Below are positions 1-11,625 of a stretch of DNA of 64,000 bases, piece after piece. How positions within the stretch are numbered: the stretch's first letter is position 1; every line of letters begins with the position of its first letter. The notes beneath the pieces were generated by a model, which saw nothing but the letters and a program-made list of their open reading frames with translations, had not been told where the DNA came from and searched no databases. The stretch spans positions 4,720,093 through 4,784,092 of the forward strand of contig OX638135.1 of NCBI GenBank assembly GCA_951804985.1, given 5' to 3'. The DNA is from Dryomyza anilis. Lineage: Eukaryota; Arthropoda; Insecta; Diptera; Dryomyzidae. The translations under genes were made by a program, and so were the position numbers.

Positions 1-278
1 ACAATCCGGGAGAACGTTTAGAATGGTTAAATATAACGCTGACCAAAATTTCATTAAATTTGCTATCCTAATTGATATAATGTGTTTTTTTTTGGGTTAT
101 ATGGGAGCTGCCAAGCCCAGTCCACCAAACTCACCGAGATATAGCTAGCCTATACACTGCCCGGACCCAACATACATATTGTGTAAAAATTTGGTTCAAT
201 TCGGTTCAGCCGTTTAGACGTCTATAAGGAACATACATACTTACATTCACAAATATATAGTAGATTAACACATAAAAC
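1..278. other. AT-rich intergenic start of window, no gene seen
   Basis: No coding region is visible. The stretch holds repeat-like sequence (for example 'ttcggttcagccgtttagac' at about 198-217) that resembles the diverged dispersed repeats of the rest of the window, but I could not pair it with a second copy here. Confidence 0.5.
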
Positions 279-683
279 GGTATGGAAAAGTATATATATT
301 CTTGATCAGCATGACCGCCTGAGTCGATTTAGGGATGTCCGTCTGTCTGTCTGTCTGTCCGTCTGTCCGTATGTCCTCCTGTCTGTCTGTTGAAATCACG
401 ATTACAGAAAAAGTTGAAGAGCTAGAGCTTTGGATTTTAGATTTGGATTACTTATATATCTAAGCTGTCTGAACAATAAAATTGGCATGATCGGTCTACT
501 GTGACCTGAGAACCTACCACTTATGTTCAAATACCTCATATAAAATGTATATCTACAGATCAATTTTAGTGTATACGTGCTTAGTTAATTTTTTTTTGGT
601 AAAATATATATTGACTCATGCTCAAATATATGAAAATAATGGTTTCCGGCGAAACGACTTGTGGTTCAACAAAAAAATCAAAA
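279..683 (+). repeat. Dispersed repeat family D, copy 1, part 1
   Basis: From 'ggtatggaaaagtatatata' onward, this matches in reverse complement the copies at 8652-9195 and 14234-14921. Shared landmarks are the 'gatcagcatgacc' block, the CTGT-rich stretch (about 335-390), the block 'gaaatcacgattacag' and the block 'gaaacgacttgtgg'. The copy is interrupted at 684-695, where an RTE-like element has inserted, and resumes at 3065. The family has no coding capacity that I recognise. It contains a hairpin motif near its other end, so it is probably a non-autonomous mobile element of unknown class. Confidence 0.75.
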
Positions 684-695
684 TTCGGTACACGT
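684..695. repeat. Left target-site duplication of the RTE-like element
   Basis: The 12 bases ttcggtacacgt occur here and again at 3053-3064, immediately outside the retrotransposon. The uninterrupted family D copies carry a single equivalent of this site. Confidence 0.85.
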
Positions 696-725
696 TACTT
701 ACTTACTTACTTACTTAAATGGCCC

Positions 726-1480
726 TTACAACCGTGGATCGGTTTTGGCCGCTGAGATGAAGCCGCGCCAGTCGGATCTGCTTTGCGCGCGCTGACGCCA
801 GTTAGAAATACCAAGCGTTGCCACGTTGTCCTCAACTTGGTCTTTCCAACGCAGATTTGGACGCCCTCTTCTACGCTGTCCACCTTCGAGTTTCGATTCA
901 AGCACCTTCTTGGCTGGAGTGTTTTCATCCATTCGTTCGACATGACCTAGCCAGCGAAGCCGCTGGATCTTGATGCGCTTGACTATGTCAATGTCGTCGA
1001 ATAACTCATACAGCTCGTGGTTCATCCTGATTCGATACTCGTTAGCAAAGCAGATAGGGCCAAAGATTTTACGGAGAATCTTTCTCTCGAACGCTCCCAG
1101 TACTCTCTCATCGGTGGTGGCCAGCGTCCATGTTTCTGCACCATAAAGTAGGACGGGCATGATGAGTGACTTGTAGAGCGTTATTTTTGTCCGGCGAGAG
1201 AGGGCTCTGCTTCTCAATTGCCTACTGAGCCCAAAGTAGCACCTGTTGGCAAGAGTTATTCTCCGTTTGATCTCCAGGCTGACGTCGTTGTTGCTGTTTA
1301 CGCTGGATCCCAGATAGACGAAGTCCTTCACAATGTCGAACTTGTGGGTGTCAAAATCAGCTTTTTGTCCAAGACGCACGGACTCTTTTTTGCTTGTTGA
1401 CACAAGGAACTTCGTCTTGTCCTCGTTCACCGCTAGACCCATTCGACGCGACTCTTTCTCCAATCTGGAGAATGCTGCGC
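726..1480 (-). pseudogene. RTE-like ORF2, C-terminal reverse-transcriptase segment
   Basis: The segment of about 245 codons carries the stretch that follows the reverse-transcriptase catalytic boxes: KTKFLVS, the thumb-type motif YLGSSV, the conserved LLYGAETW, and a C-terminal RLRWLGHVERM plus GRPNLRWKDQV. This set is typical of RTE-like and related arthropod non-LTR elements. The upstream fingers and palm with the catalytic Asp pair are absent, so the fragment has no polymerase activity. It lies about 30 bases before the tetranucleotide tail, consistent with a very short 3' UTR. Confidence 0.8.
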
Positions 1481-1484
1481 TGAC

Positions 1485-1782
1485 TGCTGACGGCTAGGCG
1501 TCTTATTTTCTCGAAGAATTTTCGAGCCTCATTCCTGTCCCCATGCATCTCAATCTCCTCACACTCACGACTTTCTGCCTCGCTTTTTTTACGCCTGAAA
1601 AGACGTCTCTCTTCCCTCCTCTTCTCTTTGTATCGCTCCTTCGCAGCTCGCGTAGCTACTGACTGCAGGGTGGATTTGTACGCAGCGTCTTTCTCTGCAG
1701 TGGCCGCGCGACACTCTTGGTCATACCACTGATTCCTCAGGGGGCGTTGGAATCCAAGCACCTCTTCGGCAGCCGTACGCAT
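1485..1782 (-). pseudogene. RTE-like ORF2, basic linker segment
   Basis: This segment is rich in Lys, Arg and Glu (for example KEKRREERRLFRRKK) and lies between the endonuclease and reverse transcriptase, as in RTE-type ORF2 proteins. It ends at the motif KIRRLAVS, after which the reading jumps directly to sequence that normally lies C-terminal of the catalytic reverse-transcriptase boxes. This marks a large internal deletion at about 1480-1492. It is out of frame with both neighbouring ORF2 segments. Confidence 0.6.
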
Positions 1783-1840
1783 AGAGCAGGAGATATGATT
1801 CCACTGCGCGCTTATATCATCGAGAGGAGGAGTGCTTTGT

Positions 1841-2803
1841 CTAAGCAGGTGTGAGAGTCGAGTGGAAAAGGCTTGCGTTGTCTGTTGTGATTGCAGTTTT
1901 CCGACGTCTAGCTTTCTCTGCGTTCTTCGCAGCGCTTAAGCGTGTGCGGACCTTGGCTGCTACAAGGTAATGATCCGAGTCCATATTGGCACCTCGGATA
2001 GTGCGTACGTCCATCACGCTTGAAGCGTGCCTTCCGTCAATCACAACGTGATCAATATGATTTCGAGTTTTTTGATCGGGCGACAACCATGTGGCCTTGT
2101 GGATATCGAAATATTCGAATCTAGTGCTACTAACTACCATGTTTCGTGCTGCGGCGAAGTCGATTAGCCTCGTTTCGTTATCGGAAGTGTTGGAATGAAG
2201 GCTAAATTTTCCGATTGTGGTACAATAGATGGCTTCTCTGCCCACCTTGGCGTTAAAATCGCCTAGCACGATTTTGATATCGTGGCGGGGGCAGCGCTCG
2301 TATGCGTTGTCTAGGCGCTCGTAGAAGCGCTCTTTTGTCTCGTCATCTTTCTCGTTCGTCGGAGCGTGTGCACAAATTAGGCTGATATGGAAATATTTAG
2401 CCTTGATGCGGATTGTTGCCAGCCTTTCGTCCACGGGCGTGAACCTAAAGACAAGATGGCGGAGTCTCTTGCCGACCACAAATCCACATCCAAATTCGTG
2501 TCTCTCCGCATGGCAGCTGTAGTAAATATCACAGGACGCTTGTTTCGAACAGCCCTGTCCCGTCCATCGCATCTCCTGGATAGCGGTGATGTCAGCCTTA
2601 TATTTTTCGAGGACATCTGCCAGCTGGATCGAGGCACCTTCCCTATAAAGGGTCCGGACTTTCCAGATGCATATCCGTAAATTATGGTCCTTAAAACGTT
2701 TGCGTGGGTCGTCATCGTTGTAATCGGTCGTTATCCGAGTCTTCTTTTTTGTTTTCATTGGGCGCATAGGTTTTTTCCGTGGTGGGACCCAAACCCAACG
2801 CAC
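1841..2803 (-). pseudogene. RTE-like ORF2, endonuclease domain
   Basis: This 320-codon frame is the N-terminal endonuclease of a non-LTR retrotransposon polyprotein. Its role is to nick target DNA to prime reverse transcription. Visible motifs of the exonuclease-endonuclease-phosphatase fold are AIQEMRW (catalytic Glu), GDFNAKVG (Asp/Asn), IDHVVID and DSDHY (catalytic Asp-His pair). The first motif reads WKVRT where the family normally has WNVRT, so the conserved Asn is replaced by Lys, which should impair catalysis. The frame ends in a lysine/arginine-rich segment. The next ORF2 segment lies in another frame, so at least one frameshift lies between about 1780 and 1860. It resembles the BovB/RTE and CFDP2-type endonucleases. 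Confidence 0.8.
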
Positions 2804-2850
2804 GAACCCTCACTCTGAGGGAGATGCTCACCACTCACTTTAGCCAACTT

Positions 2851-3003
2851 CTACACCGGGTGGTGTAGAGCGCCGTTTCCAGGGACTTCCACGAGGAGGA
2901 CTTCCACCGAAGTGGAGGTGTCACCATTTGACAATTTGTCAATTCTGGTGACCAGTGAGTTGACTTGAGACGACACCGACAAGGATTGCGCTGGCTTCGC
3001 CAT
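2851..3003 (-). CDS. Short 5' ORF of the RTE-like element
   Basis: A 50-codon reading frame begins at the ATG at 3001-3003, about 50 bases inside the 5' end of the element, and ends just before the endonuclease ORF. It starts MAKPAQSLSV. RTE elements often carry a small, poorly conserved ORF1 in this position, so the placement fits, but the peptide has no domain I recognise. It could equally be leader sequence. The frame is open and unbroken. Confidence 0.35.
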   Translation of the reverse strand: MAKPAQSLSVSSQVNSLVTRIDKLSNGDTSTSVEVLLVEVPGNGALHHPV

Positions 3004-3064
3004 GTTGAAGCACTCAGACACGTTGCCTTGTGATAATCGCCCCCATAGTCCCTTCGGTACACGT

Positions 3065-3310
3065 ACCCATTTGTAAATATGGGTATCAAATGAATGGAAA
3101 TACTTCAGCGATTGAAAGTTTGTAGTTATTTTCGGGATTTGTATATACTGGTGACCCATATACCACTTTTAATGGTAACCACACATATGTGTAGGGTATT
3201 TATAGTCGGCTTAGACCGACTATAATTTTGATAATCCTAACTATCATATTAACACCTACTTTAACATTTCCCATGTGATCTAACCTTCCCAACTGGTTAT
3301 ATCGGGAATA
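3065..3310 (+). repeat. Dispersed repeat family D, copy 1, part 2
   Basis: This is the continuation of family D after the RTE-like insertion. It carries the hairpin 'tagtcggcttagaccgacta' at 3204-3223 and the end block ending 'cttcccaactgg', matching in reverse complement the start of the copies at 8652 and 14234. Confidence 0.75.
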
Positions 3311-3383
3311 AAAAATAATGTAGAAATACAAATTAAAGAAAATTAAATATATATTTAGGAATCAGGGAATTTAATTTATTTCA

Positions 3384-6300
3384 TGAATTTATTTTATTTA
3401 TTTAATTTATTTAATTTATTTTATTTATTTTATTTATTTTATTTATTTTATTTATTTTATTTATTTTATTTATTTTATTTATTTTATTTATTTTATTTAT
3501 TTTATTTATTTTATTTATTTTATTTATTTTATTTATTTTATTTATTTTATTTATTTTATTTATTTTATTTATTTTATTTATTTTATTTATTTTATTTATT
3601 TTATTTATTTTATTTATTTTATTTATTTTATTTATTTTATTTATTTTATTTATTTTATTTATTTTATTTATTTTATTTATTTTATTTATTTTATTTATTT
3701 TATTTATTTTATTTATTTTATTTATTTTATTTATTTTATTTATTTTATTTATTTTATTTATTTTATTTATTTTATTTATTTTATTTATTTTATTTATTTT
3801 ATTTATTTTATTTATTTTATTTATTTTATTTATTTTATTTATTTTATTTATTTTATTTATTTTATTTATTTTATTTATTTTATTTATTTTATTTATTTTA
3901 TTTATTTTATTTATTTTATTTATTTTATTTATTTTATTTATTTTATTTATTTTATTTATTTTATTTATTTTATTTAATTTAATTTATTTTATTTGTTTTA
4001 TTTATTTTATTTATTTTATTTATTTTATTTATTTTATTTATTTTATTTATTTTATTTATTTTATTTATTTTATTTATTTTATTTATTTTATTTATTTTAT
4101 TTATTTTATTTATTTTATTTATTTTATTTATTTTATTTATTTTATTTATTTTATTTATTTTATTTATTTTATTTATTTTATTTATTTTATTTATTTTATT
4201 TATTTTATTTATTTTATTTATTTTATTTATTTTATTTATTTTATTTATTTTATTTATTTTATTTATTTTATTTATTTTATTTATTTTATTTATTTTATTT
4301 ATTTTATTTATTTTATTTATTTTATTTATTTTATTTATTTTATTTATTTTATTTATTTTATTTATTTTATTTATTTTATTTATTTTATTTATTTTATTTA
4401 TTTTATTTATTTTATTTATTTTATTTATTTTATTTATTTTATTTATTTTATTTATTTTATTTATTTTATTTATTTTATTTATTTTATTTATTTTATTTAT
4501 TTTATTTATTTTATTTATTTTATTTATTTTATTTATTTTATTTTTTTTTTTTATTTTATTTATTTTATTTATTTTATTTATTTTATTTATTTTATTTATT
4601 TTATTTATTTTATTTATTTTATTTATTTTATTTATTTTATTTATTTTATTTATTTTATTTATTTTATTTATTTTATTTATTTTATTTATTTTATTTATTT
4701 TATTTATTTTATTTATTTTATTTATTTTATTTATTTTATTTATTTTATTTATTTTATTTATTTTATTTATTTTATTTATTTTATTTATTTTATTTATTTT
4801 ATTTATTTTATTTATTTTATTTATTTTATTTATTTTATTTATTTTATTTATTTTATTTATTTTATTTATTTTATTTATTTTATTTATTTTATTTATTTTA
4901 TTTATTTTATTTATTTTATTTATTTTATTTATTTTATTTATTTTATTTATTTTATTTATTTTATTTATTTTATTTATTTTATTTATTTTATTTATTTTAT
5001 TTATTTTATTTATTTTATTTATTTTATTTATTTTATTTATTTTATTTATTTTATTTATTTTATTTATTTTATTTATTTTATTTATTTTATTTATTTTATT
5101 TATTTTATTTATTTTATTTATTTTATTTATTTTATTTATTTTATTTATTTTATTTATTTTATTTATTTTATTTATTTTATTTATTTTATTTATTTTATTT
5201 ATTTTATTTATTTTATTTATTTTATTTATTTTATTTATTTTATTTATTTTATTTATTTTATTTATTTTATTTATTTTATTTATTTTATTTATTTTATTTA
5301 TTTTATTTATTTTATTTATTTTATTTATTTTATTTATTTTATTTATTTTATTTATTTTATTTATTTTATTTATTTTATTTATTTTATTTATTTTATTTAT
5401 TTTATTTATTTTATTTATTTTATTTATTTTATTTATTTTATTTATTTTATTTATTTTATTTATTTTATTTATTTTATTTATTTTATTTATTTTATTTATT
5501 TTATTTATTTTATTTATTTTATTTATTTTATTTATTTTATTTATTTTATTTATTTTATTTATTTTATTTATTTTATTTATTTTATTTATTTTATTTATTT
5601 TATTTATTTTATTTATTTTATTTATTTTATTTATTTTATTTATTTTATTTATTTTATTTATTTTATTTATTTTATTTATTTTATTTATTTTATTTATTTT
5701 ATTTATTTTATTTATTTTATTTATTTTATTTATTTTATTTATTTTATTTATTTTATTTATTTTATTTATTTTATTTATTTTATTTATTTTATTTATTTTA
5801 TTTATTTTATTTATTTTATTTATTTTATTTATTTTATTTATTTTATTTATTTTATTTATTTTATTTATTTTATTTATTTTATTTATTTTATTTATTTTAT
5901 TTATTTTATTTATTTTATTTATTTTATTTATTTTATTTATTTTATTTATTTTATTTATTTTATTTATTTTATTTATTTTATTTATTTTATTTATTTTATT
6001 TATTTTATTTATTTTATTTATTTTATTTATTTTATTTATTTTATTTATTTTATTTATTTTATTTATTTTATTTATTTTATTTATTTTATTTATTTTATTT
6101 ATTTTATTTATTTTATTTATTTTATTTATTTTATTTATTTTATTTATTTTATTTATTTTATTTATTTTATTTATTTTATTTATTTTATTTATTTTATTTA
6201 TTTTATTTATTTTATTTATTTTATTTATTTTATTTATTTTATTTATTTTATTTATTTTATTTATTTTATTTATTTTATTTATTTTATTTATTTTATTTAT

Positions 6301-7430
6301 TTTATTTATTTTATTTATTTTATTTATTTTATTTATTTTATTTATTTTATTTATTTTATTTATTTTATTTATTTTATTTATTTTATTTATTTTATTTATT
6401 TTATTTATTTTATTTATTTTATTTATTTTATTTATTTTATTTATTTTATTTATTTTATTTATTTTATTTATTTTATTTATTTTATTTATTTTATTTATTT
6501 TATTTATTTTATTTATTTTATTTATTTTATTTATTTTATTTATTTTATTTATTTTATTTATTTTATTTATTTTATTTATTTTATTTATTTTATTTATTTT
6601 ATTTATTTTATTTATTTTATTTATTTTATTTATTTTATTTATTTTATTTATTTTATTTATTTTATTTATTTTATTTATTTTATTTATTTTATTTATTTTA
6701 TTTATTTTATTTATTTTATTTATTTTATTTATTTTATTTATTTTATTTATTTTATTTATTTTATTTATTTTATTTATTTTATTTATTTTATTTATTTTAT
6801 TTATTTTATTTATTTTATTTATTTTATTTATTTTATTTATTTTATTTATTTTATTTATTTTATTTATTTTATTTATTTTATTTATTTTATTTATTTTATT
6901 TATTTTATTTATTTTATTTATTTTATTTATTTTATTTATTTTATTTATTTTATTTATTTTATTTATTTTATTTATTTTATTTATTTTATTTATTTTATTT
7001 ATTTTATTTATTTTATTTATTTTATTTATTTTATTTATTTTATATATTTTATTTATTTTATTTATTTTATTTATTTTATTTATTTTATTTATTTTATTTA
7101 TTTTATTTATTTTATTTATTTTATTTATTTTATTTATTTTATTTATTTTATTTATTTTATTTATTTTATTTATTTTATTTATTTTATTTATTTTATTTAT
7201 TTTATTTATTTTATTTATTTTATTTATTTTATTTATTTTATTTATTTTATTTATTTTATTTATTTTATTTATTTTATTTATTTTATTTATTTTATTTATT
7301 TTATTTATTTTATTTATTTTATTTATTTTATTTATTTTATTTATTTTATTTATTTTATTTATTTTATTTATTTTATTTATTTTATTTATTTGATTTATTT
7401 TATTTATTTTATTTATTTATTTTATAATTG
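3384..7430. repeat. 4-kb tandem array of a 9-bp AT repeat
   Basis: The unit TTTTATTTA is repeated about 445 times with very few changes. Interruptions are visible at about 3970-4000 (unit slips and one G), 4538-4552 (a run of T), 7043 (a TATATA variant), 7391 (one G) and the last 20 bases. The first 30 bases are irregular. Because 9 is a multiple of 3, the array reads as an apparent (Phe-Tyr-Leu)n ORF in one frame. This is a composition artefact, not a protein. Confidence 0.97.
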
Positions 7431-8651
7431 ACCCTCTGTGTAACAGCACCCTACTGACTCGTTAGCATAGCAAATGCAATATGGCATACAGAGGCGTTGC
7501 CAACATTTTGTGGCATCAAATAATACAACAAACAAAATCAACAGGTAAATAATTATTCATGGTGGAAAATGGAAAATAACATTAATAAAACAGCAATTAA
7601 TGTGAATTTAACTTAAATGTTTAATAAGCAAAATTAGAAATGAATTATATTATTATTTGAAACCTAAACAAACTAATTTTTATTATTTAATGACAAATTT
7701 ATTACAAAAAAGAAAGTAATGAAGTAATGAACACACACATTAAAGAGGAATTCACTATTATTTAATAACACACATAAAACATTTCAACAATAGGCCATAT
7801 CAGTATTCATATGACATACTTCTTTTTTTAAAAAGAGCTCTTTGGAGGGGTAGTTCGTAAATATATTCTTTTATTTTAATCTGTTAAATATGTGAGAATA
7901 TGAATATGGCTGTTTCCTTCTTTATATTATTTAACCTAAACTCTTCGTTATTTGCACAAACATTTTTAATCTTATTTCATATATTTATTTGCTTATTTAA
8001 ATTTTCTATTTTCTATTTATTATTTTTGTATTTCTATTTTAATTTTCTTAATTTTTTTTTTTACTATTTTTTTATAATTTTAATTTTATTTAATCCTCTA
8101 TTAAATTATTGGATATAAGTTTTCTCTTATTTTCAACTTCAGTTTGTAATTTGTTTTATGTTCAGCTGGTTACCCTAATCGGGACTTGAACTATTCAGCT
8201 GTTCTTGCTGCAACGCAACTTAATATTGAGACAAAACGGACATCAAACATGGATTAATATGTATTTACACGTACAATTTGGACAAGATGAACAAAAACTA
8301 TCACAGCCGTCCACTGGAGGAGGTGCGCTACATATAATTTTGGAGCACTTTGGAGCCTCCAAACACTTAGTCTTTAAAATAGTTCTTGCTGCATAGATGT
8401 CCAGCGCCTTTAAATATAAATATTTTCCTGGGCACGACTGCGATATCTAAATGATGTTGTTTTATTAATTTTTTTATTTTAACTATTCAAACAAAATTTA
8501 CCTTTATTGTCTTTTGTTCACAGTTTGTTTTAAATAATAAATTTTTAAGTTTTTATAATACACATTGTAGTGATCTGCACTTAGTGGTGGCTCTACCCCT
8601 TTTTCCTCGCTCAGTGCCTAAACAACAACAATGCTAAGGTGGTGAGAATAA
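7431..8651. other. AT-rich non-coding stretch
   Basis: I see no gene. The short open frame at 7900-8118 is T-rich and composed of Phe, Leu, Ile and Tyr, as expected from base composition. No second copy of this segment was recognised in the window. Confidence 0.45.
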
Positions 8652-9195
8652 AAAACCAGTTGGGAAGGTTAGATCACATAGGAAATTTTAAAGTAGGTGT
8701 TATTATGATAGTTAGGATTTTCAAAATTATAGTCGGTCTAAGCCGACTAGGTAGGTGTACCGAATTTCGATTTTTTTTTGGGAACCACAAGTCGTTTCGT
8801 GGGAAAACATTATTTTCATGTATTTGAGCATAATGTCAATATATATTTGACAAAAAAATTTTACCTAAGCACGTATACAGTAAAATTGATTTGCAGATGT
8901 AAATTTTATATGAGATATTTGAACATAAGTGGTCAGTACTCAGGTCACAATAGACCGATCATGATTTCTTGTTCAGACAGCTTAGATATATAAGTAATCT
9001 AAATCTAAATGTTCATGGTTCTATCTCTTCTACTTTTTCTGTAATCGTGATTTCAACAGACAGACAGACGGACAGGAGGTCATGCTGATCAAGAATATAT
9101 ATACTTTTCCATACCGGAGATGCTTCCTTCTGGGTGTTACAAACGGTGTACCAACCTGAATATACCCTTTCAATCTTAGTGTAGGGTATAAATAT
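8652..9195 (-). repeat. Dispersed repeat family D, copy 2
   Basis: The copy starts at 'ccagttgggaaggttagatc' and ends at 'gtgtagggtataaa'. Compared with copy 3 it lacks about 115 bases just after the hairpin 'tagtcggtctaagccgacta' (8731-8750), so it is internally deleted. Its CTGT-rich block is near 9056-9080. Confidence 0.8.
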
Positions 9196-10317
9196 TTTAT
9201 GTATGCCTATTCTAATGTCTATCACTACTAGTCTGACATTGACATTTTGTTGCAGGTCGTTTTTAATTAATTAATTATTTATTTTTTAACGGACGGCCGC
9301 AACACAGGTAGCGACGCAGAAACGTTTCTGTCAGGAAACGATGCAAAAACAAAACATTCTATTGCAGTTTGCATAAAACAAAGTAAAACCAAAACATTAA
9401 ACTAATTTGTTTGCTAGAATATAATAATATATCATATAAATACAAGTTGTTCGAATATATCGAAAGCTTTCATTCGGTGCGTGTATACGCTAATATTGAT
9501 CGAAAGCGAGTTCTCCAACTTCGAACAAAAAAGTGAATTGTTCGAAAAAAAAACGTGGCTATCTTCGGACATAGCGAAGTTAGTGTCGTTTTTGAAATGC
9601 ATTAATCGTGGCGTTTCTATCTTCACGCCGGTATCCCAAATTTGTTTTTTAAGATTATGACCGACATATTCCCAAATTAATTTTTCCATCTATAACATAA
9701 TTTTTGTTACATTTTTTGACATTATTCATTGCAAAACTTGTTTATACTGTTTATAATAATAGTAGAATGCTTGTGTTTCTATACCGAAAAATATGTTGTT
9801 GAGTATCAGTCGAGTCTCAGTAGAGCAGGGTGCCGCAGGCCAAAAATCACGCGATAAAATAAGTGAACATAATCCCAAATGGGATTATGTCCCTTGGTGT
9901 TATGGCTGCGCATCAACAAAAACATTTTCGGAATCAGCTCCAGTATCAATAAAGGCGCAATCAGAATAAAACAAGAAACAAAAATTTTGACTTTTATCAA
10001 AAAAATATAGACAAGTAGTAAGTAAAACTTTTTGTATTAGGGACATTCACACCAAATCTCAAGACGCACCTTCTCCAGAGATACAGTGTTCCAAAGTTTC
10101 AAAAAATTAATCAGTAATCACTTTTTGTGGTTGTGGAAAAAAACACTTGACCGTAGAATGCCACTAATCTCATTTTAAGGATAATAAAACAAACTTCGTC
10201 ATTACTTCTAAATTCGAACATCCAATCCAATTGTCCTTGCAATTTAAATTAATTGTTCATAAAAAGGATACCTTTTCAAATTTATTCAAATATAAAATTT
10301 ATATAATAAATAACAAT
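9196..10317. other. Non-coding stretch with diverged repeat pieces
   Basis: There is no supported gene. Two pieces resemble other repeats in the window. One, at about 9650-9680 and 9806-9960, has 'cataatccc/gggattatg' palindromes like those near 63000-63490. The other, 'gggacattcacaccaaatct' at about 10039, is a terminal sequence similar to that of the MITE at 61935 and of the sequence at 13006. Confidence 0.45.
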
Positions 10318-10621
10318 AATAGTTTGGCGCTACAGTCCTGTATAGAACATCGGCCGAGCTCTCTCATCATTTTGAGCTGTGCGTGTTATATTTGTACTCA
10401 AAGTGGTGGGACCTACTGTTTATTGCCGAATCCGAACGGCGGGTGAGAGCTTTTCATAGGCAATGTTTTTACTCTCATAGGTTTGCCATTTACTGCCGAG
10501 AGGTAGCACGGTATAGAAAAATGTATTCTATGAAAAGATGTTGTTAGCCCCAGTCCTGTCTTGAACTGGGGACTTTTCGACTCGCAGTCCAACGCACTAA
10601 CCACTGAGCTACCGCGGCTAC
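10318..10621 (-). mobile_element. tRNA-derived SINE, copy 1
   Basis: The roughly 300-bp element has a tRNA-like head at its 5' end (10621 downward on the minus strand). The head contains an A box (TAGCTCAGTGG) and a diverged B box (AGTTCAAGAC where copies 2 and 3 have GGTTCAAGCC). A unique body and an AT-rich tail of short repeats follow. Such promoters are recognised by RNA polymerase III. The loop sequence CTGCGAG would place GCG at the anticodon, but the parental tRNA cannot be named safely. The element matches 12686-12986 and 44071-44352. Confidence 0.85.
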
Positions 10622-10869
10622 ATTTATATACAATATTTAAAAAAAAAAACTTTTTCAATATGTTTAAGAATTGGTTGTACCGAAAATCTAAAAAATATGG
10701 TAACTGATCTGTCCATGTGATAACAAAAATCCAATCTTGTTGCTAATTTTTAAAATTTCTTAATTTACGTGGATTAAAATTATATTTTAGGATATTTAAA
10801 CATTTTTCCTCATCGATATGTTTTTCCTATTAATATCGATATATTTAAACTATTTGATGCAATATTAAT

Positions 10870-11625
10870 CCAGAATCAGGGGCCCTATTCTCGAGTTCAT
10901 GCGAGAATTTTCACTTTCGTGAATTCTCGCTTGATCAGTGTCGAACGATAACCAAATAAGCAATTCTTGAGTTTATGCGAGATTGAATTCGATAGAAAAT
11001 TTTCGTTCGACAATTTTGTATAGACAAAGTATTTATTGTGAATTGCACAAAGAAAAACTGAAGAAAAATGACATTTATCAAATTAGAAAGAAAAATGAAA
11101 ACGTTTTATATCAAATTTTCAAATAATAATATGCAAAAATTAGTGCGCGTAAAAAGTGCACACAATGCAATATAGGAACTATGGTCGCGTCCAATCATCA
11201 ATTTATTATACTAACGTGATGCACGCACATGGTGAATATTGGAGTGGAGTGCGTAGTGAATAGTATAGCCGATTCATCGTGCAAATTACAATGTCACAAA
11301 AGTCGCTAATATAGCTTTCCGCCATTACCATTTGTTTATCCAAACGGTATATTTTATTAAACATCCGTTTAATTAATTCGATAAAATGCATTTCTTTGAT
11401 ATAATTCATTTATGCCTTCGATACCACTTCGATTTCAAGGATTTATTTCGCGCTACTTTGAATCTCACCATAAAAACACCATTCGTTGTAAATTCGAGAA
11501 TTTCATTCGACAATTATCATAAACTCGAGAATGACTAATTTGTGCTTCATGCGAGAATTTCAGAAATTGTGAGAATTGTCGCATGAAAATATCTAGTACG
11601 AACTCGAGAATAGGGCGCCAGAATC
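10870..11625. mobile_element. 740-bp TIR element (MITE-like) with 8-bp duplication
   Basis: Terminal sequences 'ggccctattctcgagttc' and its mirror 'gaactcgagaatagggc' face each other at 10881 and about 11600. The 8-base sequence ccagaatc occurs at 10870-10877 and 11618-11625, fitting an 8-bp target-site duplication as made by hAT or P elements. The outermost TIR bases are not perfectly symmetric, so a shorter duplication is possible. Sub-terminal motifs (gcgagaat and close variants) are repeated several times. I see no transposase, so it is non-autonomous. Confidence 0.7.

Larger units (their letters stand above)
696..3052 (-). mobile_element. RTE-like non-LTR retrotransposon, internally deleted
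   Basis: Read on the minus strand, the element starts at 3052 and ends at 696 in a tail of tandem 'taag' tetranucleotides, a simple-repeat 3' tail as seen in RTE-group elements. It is flanked by a 12-bp target-site duplication. It contains, in order, a short 5' ORF (about 3003-2851), an apurinic-type endonuclease, a basic linker and the C-terminal part of the reverse-transcriptase ORF. The reverse-transcriptase catalytic core is missing, so this copy could not mobilise itself. Total length is about 2.36 kb, shorter than usual for a full RTE element. Assignment to RTE is by protein-family resemblance recalled from memory. Confidence 0.8.

Noticed and set aside
2387..2680. 97-codon plus-strand frame
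   Set aside because: It is antisense to the RTE endonuclease and a shadow of that coding region.
3383..7427. Open frames of up to 1144 codons reading Phe-Tyr-Leu repeats
   Set aside because: They are the translation of the 9-bp satellite, with no other sequence content or start context.
7900..8118. 72-codon hydrophobic frame
   Set aside because: Phe/Leu/Ile/Tyr content is explained by T-rich DNA, and no membrane-protein family is recognised.
10560..10620. A genuine tRNA gene (also at 12686 and 44071)
   Set aside because: A and B boxes are present, but the acceptor stem does not close and a shared 230-bp body with a tail follows, so these are SINE heads.
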